A DNA stretch of 64,000 nucleotides from Norana najaformis (GCA_964023275.1 OZ029929.1:6862437-6926436); one strand, 5' to 3'. Counted from the first letter of the stretch, positions 21,301 through 28,362 are shown. A program made the numbers and translations. Notes: a model not told the origin generated them from the letters alone.

Positions 21301-21597
21301 GTTTGCGGTTTATAATTTCAAGCACAGATCAAGTACCTATATGCAAATACAAAACAACTACGCATCACGCGAAAGTATGCATGCTGCAAGTATGTGTACT
21401 ATAAATTACAGCTGAGGTACACTAACATACCAAGTACATTCAAACTGTATTCCAAGATCTTCAGAGTACTCTTGCCAAGTACTTCATGGAGTTCTGCGTC
21501 GGATGTTTACTTTCAGGAGAGATTCCAGACGTCAGACGAGACTCGTTCAGTTTCGGTCGCTGGCGCTACAGAAGTTGACGACGACAGCACAGCGTAA
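10373..21597 (+). CDS. AMN: Amnionless-like endocytic receptor subunit, complete, 14 exons, 708 aa
   Basis: Amnionless is the membrane-anchoring partner of cubilin. In vertebrates the complex takes up vitamin B12-intrinsic factor and filtered proteins; in insects it works in nephrocytes. Coding exons are 10373-10415, 11020-11180, 11460-11547, 12285-12511, 13017-13166, 13745-13835, 14455-14537, 16823-16946, 17192-17260, 17801-17915, 18630-18813, 19849-19932, 20253-20879 and 21517-21597, all in phase. Landmarks: signal peptide (1-15), WIPNTDF (24-30), PCRNDHVTFPA, a second PCQSDDVIFPAG, a VWC-like CNCGN...CCHLCG module (about 213-254), one helix (about 355-376), then a 332-residue tail. The tail has FENPTY (435), FSNPTY (463), FGNPLY (633) and FENPLF (673). 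The human protein is about 450 residues with two such motifs, so the tail is expanded. Introns hold LINE, SINE and microsatellite debris. Confidence 0.93.
10600..10935. repeat. GTAT/GTAAGTAT microsatellite in amnionless intron 1, next to a LINE-type tail
   Basis: About 330 bp of GTAT-type repeat with recurring AAGTATGCATGTACG variants. Read on the minus strand, the array starts directly after AAATGGCGCTATAGTC, a LINE-like 3' tail with GCAGCGCTTTTGCC upstream. Confidence 0.85.
11020..11180 (+). CDS. AMN: Amnionless exon 2
   Basis: Acceptor TTTTCCACTGTCCACAG, donor CTT|GTAAGA. It encodes residues 15-68, with WIPNTDF, NWNPRGAPCRNDHVTFPA and SVYVQTNQTLMEL. This order matches the start of mature vertebrate amnionless. 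Confidence 0.92.
11460..11547 (+). CDS. AMN: Amnionless exon 3
   Basis: Acceptor CACTGTATGTCAG, donor GTGAGT, phase 0 to 1. It encodes residues 69-97, including VLPSDGEMVLAEGSTLTVSE, which corresponds to the LPLDGELVLA stretch of the vertebrate protein. Confidence 0.9.
11622..11712 (+). repeat. GAT/GAC trinucleotide repeat in amnionless intron 3
   Basis: Runs of GATGATGAT and GACGACGAC are interleaved over about 90 bp, directly at the end of the LINE tail that follows. Confidence 0.85.
11713..12025 (-). mobile_element. LINE family B 3' end in amnionless intron 3
   Basis: The minus strand carries the C terminus of a CR1/L2-type reverse-transcriptase protein (readable as RSFAYVGPNSWNRL-like and RLKTVLF-like stretches). 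It then has GCGCCTCTGATGAGTC, AAGTGGCGCTTTATAAATG and ATTACAATTACA. It is antisense to the host gene and 5'-truncated. Confidence 0.75.
12085..12200 (+). repeat. CTG then GATGAT trinucleotide repeats
   Basis: A run of CTG is followed by GATGATAATGATG repeats, within amnionless intron 3. Confidence 0.8.
12285..12511 (+). CDS. AMN: Amnionless exon 4
   Basis: Acceptor TGATTTGCAG, donor GAG|GTTAGA. It encodes residues 98-173 with WFDSINW, ERIPCQSDDVIFPAG and GAKIRIGSLRLGSE. The second PC-x2-DDV-x-FP motif repeats the layout of exon 2, as in the paired modules of known amnionless. Confidence 0.92.
13017..13166 (+). CDS. AMN: Amnionless exon 5
   Basis: Acceptor TTTTATTCTTCAG, donor AAT|GTAAGT, exactly 50 codons (174-223). 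It ends CTDVTGCNCGN, the start of the cysteine-rich VWC-like module. Confidence 0.92.
13745..13835 (+). CDS. AMN: Amnionless exon 6 (cysteine-rich module)
   Basis: Acceptor ATCAGTTGCAG, donor G|GTCAGT. It encodes residues 224-253: RICAFQSSRCAHVSCK, then PDGHCCHLC. The CC-x2-C ending is the signature of VWC/chordin-type modules and sits where amnionless has it. Confidence 0.9.
14455..14537 (+). CDS. AMN: Amnionless exon 7
   Basis: Acceptor TTTTTTGTTAG, donor CTC|GTGAGT. It encodes residues 254-281 (GALLSLDYGAGFKLNNLKNL then IDDTFRRL), matching the stretch just after the cysteine-rich module of the vertebrate protein. Confidence 0.88.
14580..14625 (+). repeat. CATT tetranucleotide repeat
   Basis: A short run of CATT units in amnionless intron 7. 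Confidence 0.85.
14650..14762 (-). repeat. 110-bp dispersed repeat, copy 1
   Basis: The minus strand matches four other copies (36898, 40165, 45807, 49297). Shared landmarks on the plus strand here are AACTCCGCCACTGCC, GTGCCAGTCCGAAGCCTGG and GGAGGGCGACG. Confidence 0.75.
14915..15025 (-). mobile_element. SINE family 3, partial copy
   Basis: The plus strand reads TTCTATAGCCACCATACAGCC, with GTGAGATCTTTTACCAC and a GTGGACGCCA stretch. These align to the tail half of the copies at 47215 and 58535. Confidence 0.6.
15310..15450 (-). mobile_element. SINE family 2, body fragment
   Basis: The stretch holds TTTCCTACTTCTAAGCCC, GAGGTCAGCGCATCTCAAG and CCCTGGACACGAGG, in the same order as the copy at 31605. 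The tRNA-like head is absent. Confidence 0.6.
15940..16100 (+). mobile_element. Degenerate LINE family A 3' end
   Basis: GACCTTTGGATCTGAACTTG, CCATTTTGTTTTTGATTG and TAGTAAGCTGATTCCCG are decayed versions of the family A terminus found intact at 62450-62590. Confidence 0.5.
16353..16535. repeat. 180-bp repeat, copy 1 of a pair flanking amnionless exons 8 and 9
   Basis: It is about 88% identical by eye to 17398-17573. Shared stretches include CTTCCTCCTTTCTTCCG and CAAATAATTGACAATAAATT. Same orientation, about 1 kb apart. Confidence 0.8.
16823..16946 (+). CDS. AMN: Amnionless exon 8
   Basis: Acceptor ACGTTGGTCAG, donor G|GTTCGA (weak). It encodes residues 282-322, with DRIQVVLESTDDGGGAAQVG, matching the TEIQVVLVENG stretch of the vertebrate protein. 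The preceding intron is 2.3 kb and full of repeats. Confidence 0.87.
16970..17075 (+). repeat. CAGT tetranucleotide repeat
   Basis: CAGTCAGTCAGT runs with AATCAAGTCAGTCA variants in amnionless intron 8. Confidence 0.85.
17192..17260 (+). CDS. AMN: Amnionless exon 9
   Basis: Acceptor TTTCTATTCTTTAG, donor G|GTATTT. It encodes residues 323-345 (DPRYGAMRVNLSLSESSSPE and onward), the juxtamembrane part of the ectodomain. It is short, and phase 1 at both ends. Confidence 0.82.
17330..17395 (+). repeat. TCTG tetranucleotide repeat
   Basis: TGTCTGTCTGTC runs with CTGCCTGCC variants, just before the second 180-bp repeat. Confidence 0.85.
17398..17573. repeat. 180-bp repeat, copy 2
   Basis: The partner of 16353-16535. 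It runs directly into the pure CCGT array at 17582. Confidence 0.8.
17582..17710 (+). repeat. Pure CCGT (GTCC) array, about 31 units
   Basis: An almost uninterrupted 4-bp repeat of about 125 bp, GC-rich with one CpG per unit, in amnionless intron 9, some 90 bp before the membrane-helix exon. Confidence 0.95.
17801..17915 (+). CDS. AMN: Amnionless exon 10 (transmembrane helix)
   Basis: Acceptor GAATTTGACAG, donor AG|GTAGGC. It encodes residues 346-383. A hydrophobic run, GIIFAILLIAIFLLAAAYCY, is followed by the basic stop-transfer RNRDKFQR. Confidence 0.92.
18220..18330 (+). repeat. TCTG tetranucleotide repeat
   Basis: GTCTGTCTGTCTG run in amnionless intron 10. Confidence 0.85.
18441..18575 (-). 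mobile_element. LINE family C 3' tail
   Basis: The plus strand begins with repeated TCTAA, then AAGACTTCTTTAGCGCCG, then GAGTCGATGGTCGCTTCAAG. The same block recurs at 21829, 28605, 32716, 45063, 51155, 53118 and 60695, all in this orientation. Confidence 0.65.
18630..18813 (+). CDS. AMN: Amnionless exon 11 (tail, FENPTY)
   Basis: Acceptor CATTTCCAG, donor TCG|GTACAC (weak). It encodes residues 384-445, rich in Arg, Phe and acidic residues. It holds FDNRVF (423) and FENPTY (435), the first F-x-N-P-x-Y motif. If the weak donor is skipped the frame continues 31 codons into the intron to a stop at 18909. Confidence 0.87.
19055..19330 (+). repeat. ATAC/ACAC microsatellite in amnionless intron 11
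   Basis: About 270 bp of CATA/CACA tetranucleotides with a pure CATA run at its end, directly beside the hairpin at 19326. Confidence 0.9.
19326..19391 (+). repeat. 25-bp near-perfect hairpin, pre-miRNA-sized
   Basis: The arms 19326-19350 and 19367-19391 are reverse complements with one T-G wobble position, around a 16-base loop (AGTTTGGAGGTGAGCC). The 66-nt foldback sits in a sense intron, with microsatellite on both sides. It could be a small-RNA precursor, a snapback replication product or a mini-transposon. Function is unknown. Confidence 0.85.
19849..19932 (+). CDS. AMN: Amnionless exon 12 (tail, FSNPTY)
   Basis: Acceptor GTATTTGCTCAG, donor CCC|GTAAGT, exactly 28 codons (446-473). It carries FSNPTY at 463. 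As a symmetric phase-0 exon with one motif it could be skipped without shifting the frame. Confidence 0.88.
19955..20065 (+). repeat. CAT/CGT trinucleotide repeat
   Basis: CATCATCATCATC runs with CGTCGTC near the end, in amnionless intron 12. Confidence 0.85.
20253..20879 (+). CDS. AMN: Amnionless exon 13 (long charged tail, FGNPLY and FENPLF)
   Basis: Acceptor GGTTCTTACAG, donor AAG|GTGAGC, exactly 209 codons (474-682). It opens with PDYILYDVPPKEPPRK, a tyrosine-plus-proline stretch of the kind bound by SH2 or SH3 domains. A long Lys/Glu-rich, probably disordered segment follows, then FGNPLY (633) and FENPLF (673). Nothing of this length is in the vertebrate tail. Confidence 0.9.
20955..21145 (-). 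mobile_element. LINE family A 3' end in amnionless intron 13
   Basis: The plus strand reads AATCGTAATCGTAATC, TTTCTACAGCGCCCAACG, CCAGCTTATTCACACGCGC and AGGTCAAGATCCAAGAG. This is the reverse of the terminus at 62450-62590. Confidence 0.75.
21517..21597 (+). CDS. AMN: Amnionless exon 14 (C terminus)
   Basis: Acceptor TTTACTTTCAG, then 26 codons and TAA. It encodes ERFQTSDETRSVSVAG and ends in acidic residues and STA. It joins exon 13 in phase 0. Confidence 0.83.
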   Translation, partial: ERFQTSDETRSVSVAGATEVDDDSTA

Positions 21598-21828
21598 TGT
21601 GGACTCATGAAATCAATGTCTAGTATCAGCAGACACACTGAAGAACATTAGACTCTTCACTTAGAGAAATGTCCAGCTGGTCACTTTAGTATGAGCAATA
21701 TTTGCTTAATGATGAACTTATTAATGACTTTACATGTCATTATCACCACTTAGGCTTGCGTATGCAACTCTTATTTTGTGAAATACTCAGATGACGCTGT
21801 ATCTACATTACATGTGTTACGTTACATG

Positions 21829-21985
21829 AATGACTTCTATAACGCCGTTATTAAAATATCTAGGCCATCAGTCGATGGTCGCTTCAAGGAAATCGTAATA
21901 AAAAATCAGCATCAGCTGGAGAAGCAAGGTCAAGTTTCGGTAGATCAGAGAAACCAGAAATTTGGCTAAGGTGGCTAAGCAATTT
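21829..21985 (-). mobile_element. LINE family C 3' end
   Basis: ATGACTTCTATAACGCCG, CATCAGTCGATGGTCGCTTC and GATCAGAGAAACCAGAAA match the longer copy at 45063. Confidence 0.62.
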
Positions 21986-21992
21986 CAAACAT

Positions 21993-21998
21993 AATAAA
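21993..21998 (+). terminator. Candidate polyadenylation signal AATAAA
   Basis: It lies about 400 bp after the amnionless stop codon, at the junction of a LINE tail and an ACAT array. Possibly used, not certain. Confidence 0.25.
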
Positions 21999-22130
21999 CA
22001 TACATACGTACATGTATGCATACGTACATGCACACATACATGCACACACATACCCTATACATACATTCACACATACTTACACACATACATGCATACACAC
22101 AAACTTACACATAGACTTATATACATAGTG
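21996..22130. repeat. ACAT microsatellite
   Basis: Imperfect ACAT/CACA tetranucleotides that start right after the LINE fragment at 21829-21985. Confidence 0.85.
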
Positions 22131-22329
22131 GCCTAAAGTAAGACGGTTTCTGACGAACACCAATACTTAAAAACTCTAACGTTCCTTAAGAGGCGCTAAA
22201 TAAATTGAATTGCCACCTGCATCCAAATTAAAATGAGAAATCGTCAAGGGCTGATTATCTGTAGAGAGACCTTGGCGCGCCATCGACTCGTGCATTTCGC
22301 GTCAGAGATCTAGGTGACACAGACATCGA

Positions 22330-22805
22330 TACTTAACTAGATTATCCGTCACTACCACCACCGCCATCATCATCGTCATTATTAGTAAAAACATCATCTT
22401 CATCGTCGTCGTCATCATCGCTGTTGTCGTCGTTATCATAATCATTGTCTGCATTAGCAGCAGCAGCAGCGTGCCTTGTCTCAAAAGTAGTCGTTTAATT
22501 AGCGACATGGGAGTAAACTTGTCTCAACTGATACGGGTGAGGGAGTTATTCCACCCACCCTTTCACCCACCCGACCTGCCTTCTCTCATCTCAACCTACT
22601 CACTAATCTTGGGTGTCTGTCCGTTTGTCCGTCCCAGTCTGTCTGTCTGTCTATCCATATTTCATATAGATTACTGTGTATTGTTGTAATTGGTGGTGGT
22701 GGTAGTTATGGTTGTGGTGGTGGGGCTGGTGATGGCGGTGGTGGTGGTTGTAGCGGTGGTGGTGGTGGGATTGATGATGGTGATTTTGGTTGGGGTGGTA
22801 ACGGA
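22330..22805. other. Intergenic stretch with CAT, GTC and GGT simple repeats
   Basis: CATCATCGTC runs at 22362-22460, a short TCTG run near 22630, and a GGTGGTGGT-rich block at 22690-22800. No gene seen. Confidence 0.6.
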
Positions 22806-23029
22806 TGATTTTCTTTTGAAATATTATGGAATAATTTATCTCAAAATACTAATTTGTACTTAACCATGACTGTATTGCAACTTTGATCAAATTAATTATC
22901 AAGCATCGTATTGTTTTCTTCGCATTAGCGTAACTTCCAATGAAGTTAGTCTATAAGTTTAAATGTTGTAATGCTTCGGGGTAACTTTTCTTCTTCCTAT
23001 ACTCTGTCTGTCCTTTCCTTTTGTTTACG

Positions 23030-23034
23030 CGTCA

Positions 23035-23067
<33 letters not shown>

Positions 23068-23230
23068 ATAGACAGACAGTCAGTCAGTCAGATAGACAAA
23101 CAGTCAGTCAGATAGACAGACAGTCAGTCGGTCGGTCAGTCGGTCAGGCAGTCAGTCAGTCAGTCAGTCAATCAGACAGACAGACAAATAAACATTCAAT
23201 CAGCCAGTCAGTCAGTCAGTCAGTCAGTGT
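23030..23230 (+). repeat. CAGT/CAGA tetranucleotide array
   Basis: CAGTCAGTCAGT runs broken by GATAGACAGACAG variants over 200 bp. Confidence 0.9.
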
Positions 23231-23244
23231 GACCCTAAGCCTCA

Positions 23245-23425
23245 GTAATCGTAATCGTAAACTCCAAATTTCTAAAGGACTACTTTAAAGCTAAGCGCAG
23301 GGTACCAGCTTATTCACAAGCGCTGCGTCAAGTCAGTGGGGTTGTCCAAAGATGCCATGTCAATAACGAAGTCCGGTTGTCAGAAGACCGAGAGAGACAG
23401 AGAAGGGGAAAGGAACTGTTAGAGT
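23245..23425 (-). mobile_element. LINE family A 3' end, degenerate
   Basis: AGTAATCGTAATCGTAAAC, TACCAGCTTATTCACAAGCG and a GTGTTCAAGCTGAGAG stretch follow the order of the copies at 20955 and 31170. Confidence 0.6.
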
Positions 23426-23699
23426 GGGTTGTGTTCAAGCTGAGAGAAATGGGAAGGCAATCAGTAACAATAAATTATAACAAACTAAGATTTAAAAAGC
23501 TGACAATACGAGCTATCATATCAGAGTAAAGGAGCATATATGTATAGGTGGTTATTAGCCTGTTAAACTAGATTTGAGGTACACATAATTTGGCATATAA
23601 TGTAATTCGAGTACTTCATCCAGACATTTGATATCGCGTTCTCCTTAGAACGTTATATTGATGTTTAGCCGTATGTCGATCGCATAAATTTGCATATTG

Positions 23700-23938
23700 T
23701 TAAGACGTCTCTGTCTCGATGTTGGCTTGCTGCGGATCTGTCTCCTCGAAAACAGGTCTCTCTTCTGGCAGCTTATACCCACCTCTAGGTGGAGTACGTA
23801 GGCTCCCACGAGCGGCGACCCGTACGCTGCCTAGGGCACTGTCTCGGGCACTGCTATGCGCGCTGCCAAGAAAGCTGCCCGACGTTTGATAGCCATGTTT
23901 CTTGCCGAAGTTGAATCCACTGGATTTGGTTCCGCTGC
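23700..23938 (-). CDS. Probable terminal exon of the GPCR gene (cytoplasmic C-terminal tail)
   Basis: Minus-strand reading: a strong acceptor (TTGTGGTCTTCTTTCTGTGCACAG), two bases, 78 codons, TAA at 23702-23700. The stretch is GC-rich against AT-rich flanks. The product is polar, Gly/Ser/Arg-rich and ends QQANIETETS, with no hydrophobic segment, as expected of a receptor tail. It needs one base from the previous exon. The GPCR exon at 53673 leaves exactly one (C), and C plus GC gives Arg, the residue normal after N-F at the end of helix 7. The receptor would then have 431 residues. The exon call is fairly firm; the link to the GPCR is inference. Confidence 0.55.
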
Positions 23939-24074
23939 CTGTGCACAGAAAGAAGACCACAACGATATGAAAAAGACTAATGTCCCAGACGTAAAACTTG
24001 AATCAAAGGCACAGTTAATCTTCGAAAGTAGGTCACCTATGAGTATGAGAAGGCTACGAATAATACTGACTACA

Positions 24075-24110
24075 GGTATGTATGTATGTATGTATGTATG
24101 TATGTATCCA
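24075..24110. repeat. GTAT array at the LINE family D terminus
   Basis: Pure GTAT units that, on the minus strand, directly follow the LINE tail GCGCTATACAAGTGCCTGG. Confidence 0.9.
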
Positions 24111-24712
24111 GGCACTTGTATAGCGCGTTTTAAGAAATTCACTAAGGCGCTGCAGGGAGACTATCGAAGATTACCGAAAAGATGCGTCTTAAGACGAGCC
24201 GAGAATGTTTCTTGAGATGCTGAGGCGGCTAGAGATCGAATTTCTGGGGGCAGACTGTTCCAAAGAAGCGTTCCCACACAGGAAAAAGCACGATTAGCCC
24301 GTGGCGTCGTGCAGGAGAGCGGAACTGTGAGCTGGCCACGAGCAGCAGAGCGCAGCCTTTGACGACCCGGTTGGCTCGCAACAGGTATGAGAAGCTCTCT
24401 GATGTATTCTGGAGCCGAACCAGCGATCGAGATCCTGTCTCTTAGAAGTATTTTGAATTGGATTCTCTTCTTGATCGGAAGCCAGTGCAGAGTATCACGC
24501 ATATAGGTTGAGCTGTGCGAGAATTTAGGCAGGTTGGCCAAGATCCTGGCCGCGCTGTTGAGGACCGACTGCAGCTGACGAATTCGGAACTTTGGCAGGC
24601 CTGCTAGGACTGAGTTGCATTAGTCCAAGCGCATCACGATGAAAGAGTGAACCAGGGTGGCCGCAGCACCGTGAAATAAACTGCGCCGTATGACCCTGGT
24701 AATGTTCGTTCA
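24110..24712 (-). mobile_element. LINE family D (CR1/L2 type), 3' end of the reverse-transcriptase ORF
   Basis: The minus strand reads, with one stop, the C-terminal part of a non-LTR reverse transcriptase. Typical landmarks are AAATLVHSF, LAGLPKFRI, QSVLNSAARILANLPKFSH, DTLHWLPIKKRIQFKILLRD, QPGRQRLRSAARGQL, LLWNSLPPEIRSL and FSARLKTHLFG. It is 5'-truncated near 24712 and ends in ATAC repeats. It lies in the same orientation as the proposed GPCR transcript, 140 bp before the terminal exon's acceptor. Confidence 0.88.
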
Positions 24713-24799
24713 GTGTTGCGATGGCTAAAAAGGGTCACCTTCCTGAGAACAAATCGACAGTGAGTGGGACTTTCCCACAAGCGAGGAAGGAATACATTA

Positions 24800-25095
24800 C
24801 TGAGCTTGAGAATGCGTCATTGGACTTGGGGAATGCATCACTGGCTTTCAAGAAAGTGTCATTGGTCCTGGGAATGCGTCATTGGCCTTTGAGAATGTGT
24901 CACTAGCCCTGGAAATGTGTCGGTGGGATCGAAATACATCATTGGCCCTGGAAGAGCGTCATTGGCACTGGAAATGTGTCACTGACATTAGGAATGCGTC
25001 ATTGGCTTTGGGGAAGCGTCATTGGCTTTGGGGAAAGCGTCATTGGCCTTGGGAAAAAGCGCCATTGGCTTTGGAGAATGCGTTGGTGACTTTTT
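24800..25095 (+). repeat. 24-bp degenerate minisatellite
   Basis: About twelve units on the theme GCGTCATTGGCCTTGGGAAT. The period of 24 keeps an 8-residue peptide theme (SLALGNA / RHWLWGK) in any open frame. A short related block (GTCATTGGCCTTGGGGAT) is at 52580-52625. Confidence 0.85.
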
Positions 25096-25099
25096 GATG

Positions 25100-25780
25100 G
25101 ATAGACCCATGCGTGGCTATCTTTGCTGGGCCTTGTCGAATGTCGCCCCTTGACTAAAACTGACCTCATATGAATTCGATTTGATTAAGCGCCGGCAACA
25201 AATATTCACAGTTTATGGGGCTAAGGATATTTTCGCGATTTAAAAGTACATCTTCCTCTTACCGGAAACAACATATCAGAGTCACGCGGAAAAAGTGCCT
25301 CTCGAAATCAGATTGGATGCGTCTTTGGCATCTTAATGGCCTATATAATCTTTCGCAGGTGCTAAATAAATATTCGTCTTTGAATTATCATGCAGTTATT
25401 TTTCTCCATTTCCAATCCTTTTGCGATTCGGGAAATGACGCTAATGGTCTTCCATAAAAATCTCGCTCCGAAGTCTTGCGCCCGCGGATGATGTAATGTC
25501 AGTGTCGTCCTTTCATAATTTGAATAAATTCTTACACGAACCTCCTGTGTTCTTGATATAGCGCTATTACGTCTACCGGACCGGTGGAACGATTGCGAAG
25601 CTCTTCCCTAATCTGGCATTCCTTTAGTCGTGGTCATCGGTAGCTAGCATTTTATATGGACACAGCTTCTTGTCAGAGGTTATTCAATGGCCTTGCATTA
25701 GCTGAGTTCTGTTGAACTCGTATTGGATTCGCCGACCAATAGCGGCAGATCGAGATTTCCCCGGGCACAGATTGTAAATA
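25100..25780. other. No gene recognised
   Basis: Mixed AT-rich sequence with one LINE-type tail near 25560 (ATATAGCGCTATTACG). Nothing else supportable. Confidence 0.4.
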
Positions 25781-26095
25781 GATCAGACGGGCACAGACCT
25801 AAATTTCAGGAGAAGGATAGAGACTTCCCAGACATAGGCGTAAATAGATCAGACCGACACAGATCTAAATTTCAGCAGAAGGAAAGAGATCTCCCAGACA
25901 TAGACCTTGATAGATCAGACGTACACGAACCTAAGTTTTAGCAGAAGGACAGAGGTTTCCCAGACATAGACCTTGATAGATCAGACGTACACAGACCTAA
26001 GTTTTAGCAGAAGGACAGAGGTTTTCCAGACATAGACCTTGATAGATCAGACGTACACAGACCTAAATTTAAGCTGAAGAACGACTGTCACGCCG
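25781..26095 (+). repeat. 66-bp minisatellite, about 5 units
   Basis: Units start with GATCAGAC at 25781, 25847, 25913, 25979 and 26045, exactly 66 bp apart. The later units are nearly identical. As 66 is 22 codons, the first two units read as a 22-residue repeat (NRSDxHRxKFQ...), but unit 3 has a stop (TTTTAG). Confidence 0.92.
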
Positions 26096-26395
26096 AGACA
26101 AGCACACCTCGATTTAATTAGATTTCTAAAAAGCTTCAATACAAAGAACAGACAAATGCGACAGGTTCGAAATTGGCCAATGGTTGATGGGTCGATCGGT
26201 GAGGCAATTCGGCGAAATGTCAGGCAAATACACATACAGCCAAACACACAGACAGATACACAGCCAAACACACTGATGGACGCACAGACTTCCCAATACA
26301 CAGACGGAGAGAAAGACATACTGTGTGGCAGAGAAGAAAACTACATGCATATAGACTCCAAGACAGATGCAGACCTGATAAACATACAGTACAGA

Positions 26396-26432
26396 CCGAC
26401 CGACCGACCGACAGACAGACAGACAGACACTT
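26396..26432 (+). repeat. CCGA/CAGA tetranucleotide run
   Basis: CGACCGACCGACC turning into AGACAGACAGAC. Confidence 0.85.
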
Positions 26433-26574
26433 TCTTACTTACTGCGACTGAACTTTGCTGTTTTAGTCGTGGCGCAGCAACACAATGCGGTCTTATAAAT
26501 CTGACCTAAAAGAAAACCATAAAAATATAACAAAAATAGAAGTAGGAGACTACAACAACTACTACTGCTGCTAC

Positions 26575-26693
26575 TACCACTACTACTACTACTGGTAGTG
26601 GTAGTAGTAGTAGTAGTAGTGGCAGTAGTAGTAGTGGTAGTAGTGGTAGTAGTAGTAGTAGTAGTAATGGTAGTAGTGGTAGTAGTAGTAGTG

Positions 26694-26738
<45 letters not shown>

Positions 26739-26745
26739 ATATTCT
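26575..26745 (+). repeat. GTA (TAG) trinucleotide array
   Basis: About 170 bp of GTAGTAGTA with GTGGTA variants, in the order CTA-rich then TAG-rich, so its left end forms a small inverted repeat. Confidence 0.9.
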
Positions 26746-27446
26746 AGGATTAATAAAATGCAATAACATTCTGGGATTGGCTCTCGTACACGATAGCGGC
26801 TTCTACCTTTCAAGAGGCGAGGTTATGGTTTTAAAGTTGCTTTTAAAGGTCTTATCCGCGGATTTTCGTTGCCTTCTTGCATATGGTTCTGTATTTGTGG
26901 CAGCTGAGTCGGTATCTGATACTTTTTATAAATTCTCTGACATTTTTACACCTTTAATCGGCGCTTTACACCCATACACCCACTCCCCATATCACGCCTC
27001 TGGATCGCACCTGTTCTTTGGTTCGTGTTACTCTATAAACCTTGAAAGCTAGTTCACCTGGGTTTTCTTCCATTGCGTTCGCTGTGCTCTTAATGAACAA
27101 CATGTCGAGCCAACATTCTTCCCCTTTGGGGCCTCGTAGAAGGCAGAAGGGGTGTTGCAGTGTATGTCGGGCCGTGTTAAAGTTACGCAATAAAGAAGAA
27201 ATGATTCATCTCCATGGACATCGTAATAATCGCTGCCCTCTTTTGCATAAACCCCAGCTAAGCAACCTTCTACTCACCAACCGTCTTGTATCTCCAGATA
27301 ACTCTGGATACCCTGCGGCTATCCCCCTTCCCACTACCCTCATGCGGAAACATTTTCCTCTGACAACACTGCAGCAACGGAGGGACATTTAAGAGCTTGT
27401 TGGCAGCTTTATCTAAGGGAGCTCGGCATCCCCTTTCTTGGTGACC

Positions 27447-27508
27447 CGACAAAATAGCCCCGACAAAATAGCCCCGGCACAAAATAGCCCAAGACAAAAT
27501 AGCCCCGC
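27447..27508 (-). repeat. 15-bp minisatellite, inverted arm (CGACAAAATAGCCCC)
   Basis: Four units of CGACAAAATAGCCCC, the exact reverse complement of the unit repeated at 27729-27835. Confidence 0.92.
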
Positions 27509-27728
27509 TGTTACTCGTGTGGCGAGGCGCTAATACGCGAAACACGGAATTGCTCACAATCTTAGTATTTAGATTAATGTATACTATACCCAAATTTTAC
27601 TGACTGTTCATTATACTTAAATCTAGAGATTACAAAAGACTACCTTTAAAGTTTTCTGTGCTGTAGGTATTAACGTTTTCGTTGTAATGACAACATGAAT
27701 AATATTAAAAGTTTCACTTGTTTTGTTT

Positions 27729-27835
27729 ACGGGGCTATTTTGACGGGGCTGTTTTGTCTATGGGGCTGTTATGTCGGGGCTATTATGTCGGGGCTATTAT
27801 GTCGGGGCTATTTTGTCGGGGCGATTTTGTCGGTG
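27729..27835 (+). repeat. 15-bp minisatellite, direct arm (GGGGCTATTTTGTCG)
   Basis: About seven units, with TTTTGTC/TTATGTC variants. Together with 27447-27508 it can form a large stem with a ~220-bp loop. It ends at the start of a LINE fragment. Confidence 0.92.
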
Positions 27836-27837
27836 CG

Positions 27838-28268
27838 CCCCCTTTCTTCTACTCCTGGCCGCAGACCACTGCGTTCATCGGTTCAGGGCGATCTCGCCGT
27901 CCCTCTAGCTCGAACTGCCACCGCTCAGCGCCGTAGCTGTGCTATTGCTGGCCCTGCTTCTTGGAATGACTTACCTGCCGACCGTCGACGGGAGCTTCTC
28001 TCCCTCTCCCCTCCCTCTTTCGCAAGCGCTTGAAGACCGTAATATTCTTCCTCTTCCCCTTATCTCTCTTCTCGCTTCAAATTCAAACACCATTCACCGT
28101 AGCCGTCCGACTGTCTGACTGCCTGTCTCCTGGATCTTGACTTGGAACTGAAGAACTGAACCCTTTTGCCTATCGATTTTGTTTTGACTGAACGCATGTG
28201 AATAAGCTGGTTCCCGCTACTCAGCTTTCGTTGGGCGCTGTAGAAATCTCAAAGTTACGATTACGATA
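27838..28268 (+). mobile_element. LINE family A-like 3' end
   Basis: It reads GDLAVPLARTATAQRRSCAI then AGPASWNDLPADRRRELLSL, the C terminus of a CR1/L2-type protein. It continues with CTTGACTTGGAACTG, GCCTATCGATTTTGTTTTG, GGGCGCTGTAGAAATC and TTACGATTACG. The N-terminal part differs from the 62-kb copy, so it may be a sub-family. Confidence 0.78.
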
Positions 28269-28279
28269 TTCCCCAGTTC

Positions 28280-28362
28280 TGGGATGACGGGCCGGGAGCG
28301 CCTCTGATGAGGTCACCTTGAAGCGGCGCTTTACAAATTTACGATTACGATTACGATTAGCA
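28280..28362 (+). mobile_element. LINE family B 3' tail
   Basis: GGGAGCGCCTCTGATGAG, GCGGCGCTTTACAAATTTACG and repeated GATTAC directly follow the family A tail, so two LINE ends sit head to tail. Confidence 0.68.

Noticed and set aside
25781-26095. CRISPR-like regular spacing of repeats
   Set aside because: The 66-bp units are contiguous and share their whole length, with no unique spacers; this is animal DNA without cas genes.
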